Position numbers and translations under genes: made by a program. From Clostridium sp. M62/1 (GTDB lineage Bacteria; Bacillota; Clostridia; Lachnospirales; Lachnospiraceae): 64,000 bases of DNA. Of this stretch, positions 63,117 to 64,000 are shown piece by piece. Under the pieces are notes generated by a model. That model was not told the origin of the DNA and searched no databases. It was given only the letters and a program-made list of their open reading frames with translations. The stretch is from contig NZ_CP085988.1 in the NCBI RefSeq assembly GCF_020736365.1, positions 936,001-1,000,000 of the forward strand, in the 5' to 3' direction. Position 1 is the first letter of the stretch; the number at the start of each line of letters is the position of its first letter.

Positions 63117-63748
63117 CAATTTTATATGCGATACAGTTTCTTTTGTCAGGAAATTTCGGAGCAATTTTAACCGTTCTTTGTTCATCGGTTGCAGGACTTC
63201 CGGTGCCATTTGCACCAGTACATTTACTCTTCATTAATCTTTTGACGGATAGTCTTCCGGCAATTGCGTTAGGCTTAGAGCCGGATAGAAGTGAAGTGAT
63301 GAGTGAAAAACCGAGATTGGCAGATGAGTCGATATTGACAAAAGATTTTCTTAGCAAAATCGGTCTGGAAGGTTTGGTAATTGGAGCAATGACAATGATC
63401 AGTTTTTTGACAGGATACAACCAGAATGGTACATTGCTTGGAAGCACGTATGCTTTTGGAACTCTTTGTCTGGCACGTTTGTTTCATGGATATAATTGCA
63501 AATCAGATCATCCGGTCATTTTTACAAAAGGTCTCTTTCATAACAAGTGGCTTCAGGGAGCATTTGTGTTAGGTGCAGTACTCATTACAACAGTACTGAC
63601 GGTTCCTGGTTTCCATAACTTATTCAAAGTGGAAACGTTGAATCTGATGCAGCTTGGATGTGTATATTTATATGCTTTTGCAAGCCTTCTGATTATTCAA
63701 TTACTTAAGTGTATACGTATGAAACTAAGAAAAAGAGGGGAAAGATAG
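63117..63748 (+). pseudogene. P-type cation ATPase, C-terminal remnant
   Basis: The frame directly after the previous stop reads AILYAIQFLLSGNFGAIL, then LPVPFAPVHLLFINLLTDSLPAIALG, the hallmark of the C-terminal membrane domain of calcium-type P-type ATPases. Only about 210 of roughly 850-900 residues are present. The phosphorylation domain is missing, and the fragment begins abruptly after the neighbouring gene, implying a deletion. An internal TTG (63,143) could start a short membrane protein. Confidence 0.75.
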
Positions 63749-64000
63749 TGGATTTAAGTAGATGTTCTATGAAAAAAATTCGAGAACTGATTGTGTTTAC
63801 GGCATTTCTTGTAGTTGCTTTGTGGAAATTCGATGTGGTGATTGAAGTGCTGAAGTCAATATGGAAAATTGTGTTTCCTTTTGCGCTTGGTGGTGCAATT
63901 GCCTTTGTGATTAATGTACCAATGAGTTTCCTAGAAAAGAAAATGCTCGGAAAGATAAAAGAAAATAATAAAATAGGAAAAAAAGCTGCGAGACCGATAA
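63748..64000 (+). CDS. AI-2E-family transporter, N-terminal part
   Basis: Begins at GTG 63,748, overlapping the preceding stop, with GAGGGG upstream, and continues past the window. The 84 visible codons include two membrane segments (RELIVFTAFLVVALWKFDVV and KIVFPFALGGAIAFVINVPM) and a basic loop (KKMLGKIKENNKIGKKA), as in AI-2E/PerM permeases. The identity is provisional because most of the gene is outside. Confidence 0.65.
   Translation, partial: MDLSRCSMKKIRELIVFTAFLVVALWKFDVVIEVLKSIWKIVFPFALGGAIAFVINVPMSFLEKKMLGKIKENNKIGKKAARPI

Overview
The window looks like a chromosomal stretch from a gut Clostridia bacterium, probably Lachnospiraceae. The evidence is a Tn1549-like Firmicutes conjugative transfer module, tet(W), TnpV/TnpW-type transposon proteins, and AT-rich flanking genes of Firmicutes type. 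Almost everything from position 1 to about 55,800 is mobile DNA, and several elements are nested inside one another.

Layout. (i) 1-2,700: end of a mobilizable element, here called D (relaxase C-terminus, primase-helicase, TnpW), abutting a 5'-truncated traG/virD4. (ii) 2,703-3,871 and 21,890-about 45,800: the body of an integrative conjugative element, here called A. It holds traG, maff2, a TrbL-like protein, PrgI, VirB4, an NlpC/P60 hydrolase, DUF4315 and SH3/DUF4366 proteins, topoisomerase III, YodL and TTRAP proteins, a 2,454-residue methylase-helicase, MobC and a relaxase. (iii) 3,870-21,891: element B, about 18 kb, inserted inside A's maff2 gene. It carries tet(W) with its attenuator leader, a methyltransferase, a sigma-like protein, MobC, a relaxase, RepA, a DnaC-like ATPase and its own large serine recombinase. 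(iv) 13,639-20,491: element C, about 6.85 kb, inserted inside B's recombinase gene. It carries a second serine recombinase, a MobV relaxase with a pMV158-like oriT, RepA, and an antisense-strand cluster of a SUFU-domain protein, an XRE regulator and an Imm22-like protein. Removing C restores B's recombinase in frame, and removing B restores maff2 in frame.

(v) 45,862-54,481: a type I restriction-modification system (hsdR, hsdM, hsdS) with a tyrosine recombinase gene and silent half-hsdS cassettes. Four exact copies of a 16-bp site in alternating orientation sit at the joints, which is the architecture of a phase-variable specificity shufflon. (vi) 54,500-55,800: small genes and an IS transposase fragment. 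(vii) 55,805-64,000: AT-rich genes for a small alarmone synthetase, cardiolipin synthase, a phospholipase D-like protein, a response regulator and histidine kinase, a FUSC-family membrane protein, a frameshifted CDP-alcohol phosphatidyltransferase, a cation ATPase remnant and the start of an AI-2E-type transporter. This resembles an envelope or membrane-lipid stress locus.

Working together: A would supply the conjugation machinery, and B and C bring their own relaxases and could be mobilized by it. As it stands, A lacks an intact maff2 and, in this window, an intact traG. B lacks an intact recombinase unless C excises. Only C looks fully equipped to move on its own. All assignments come from reading the sequence and from family knowledge; no database search was run.
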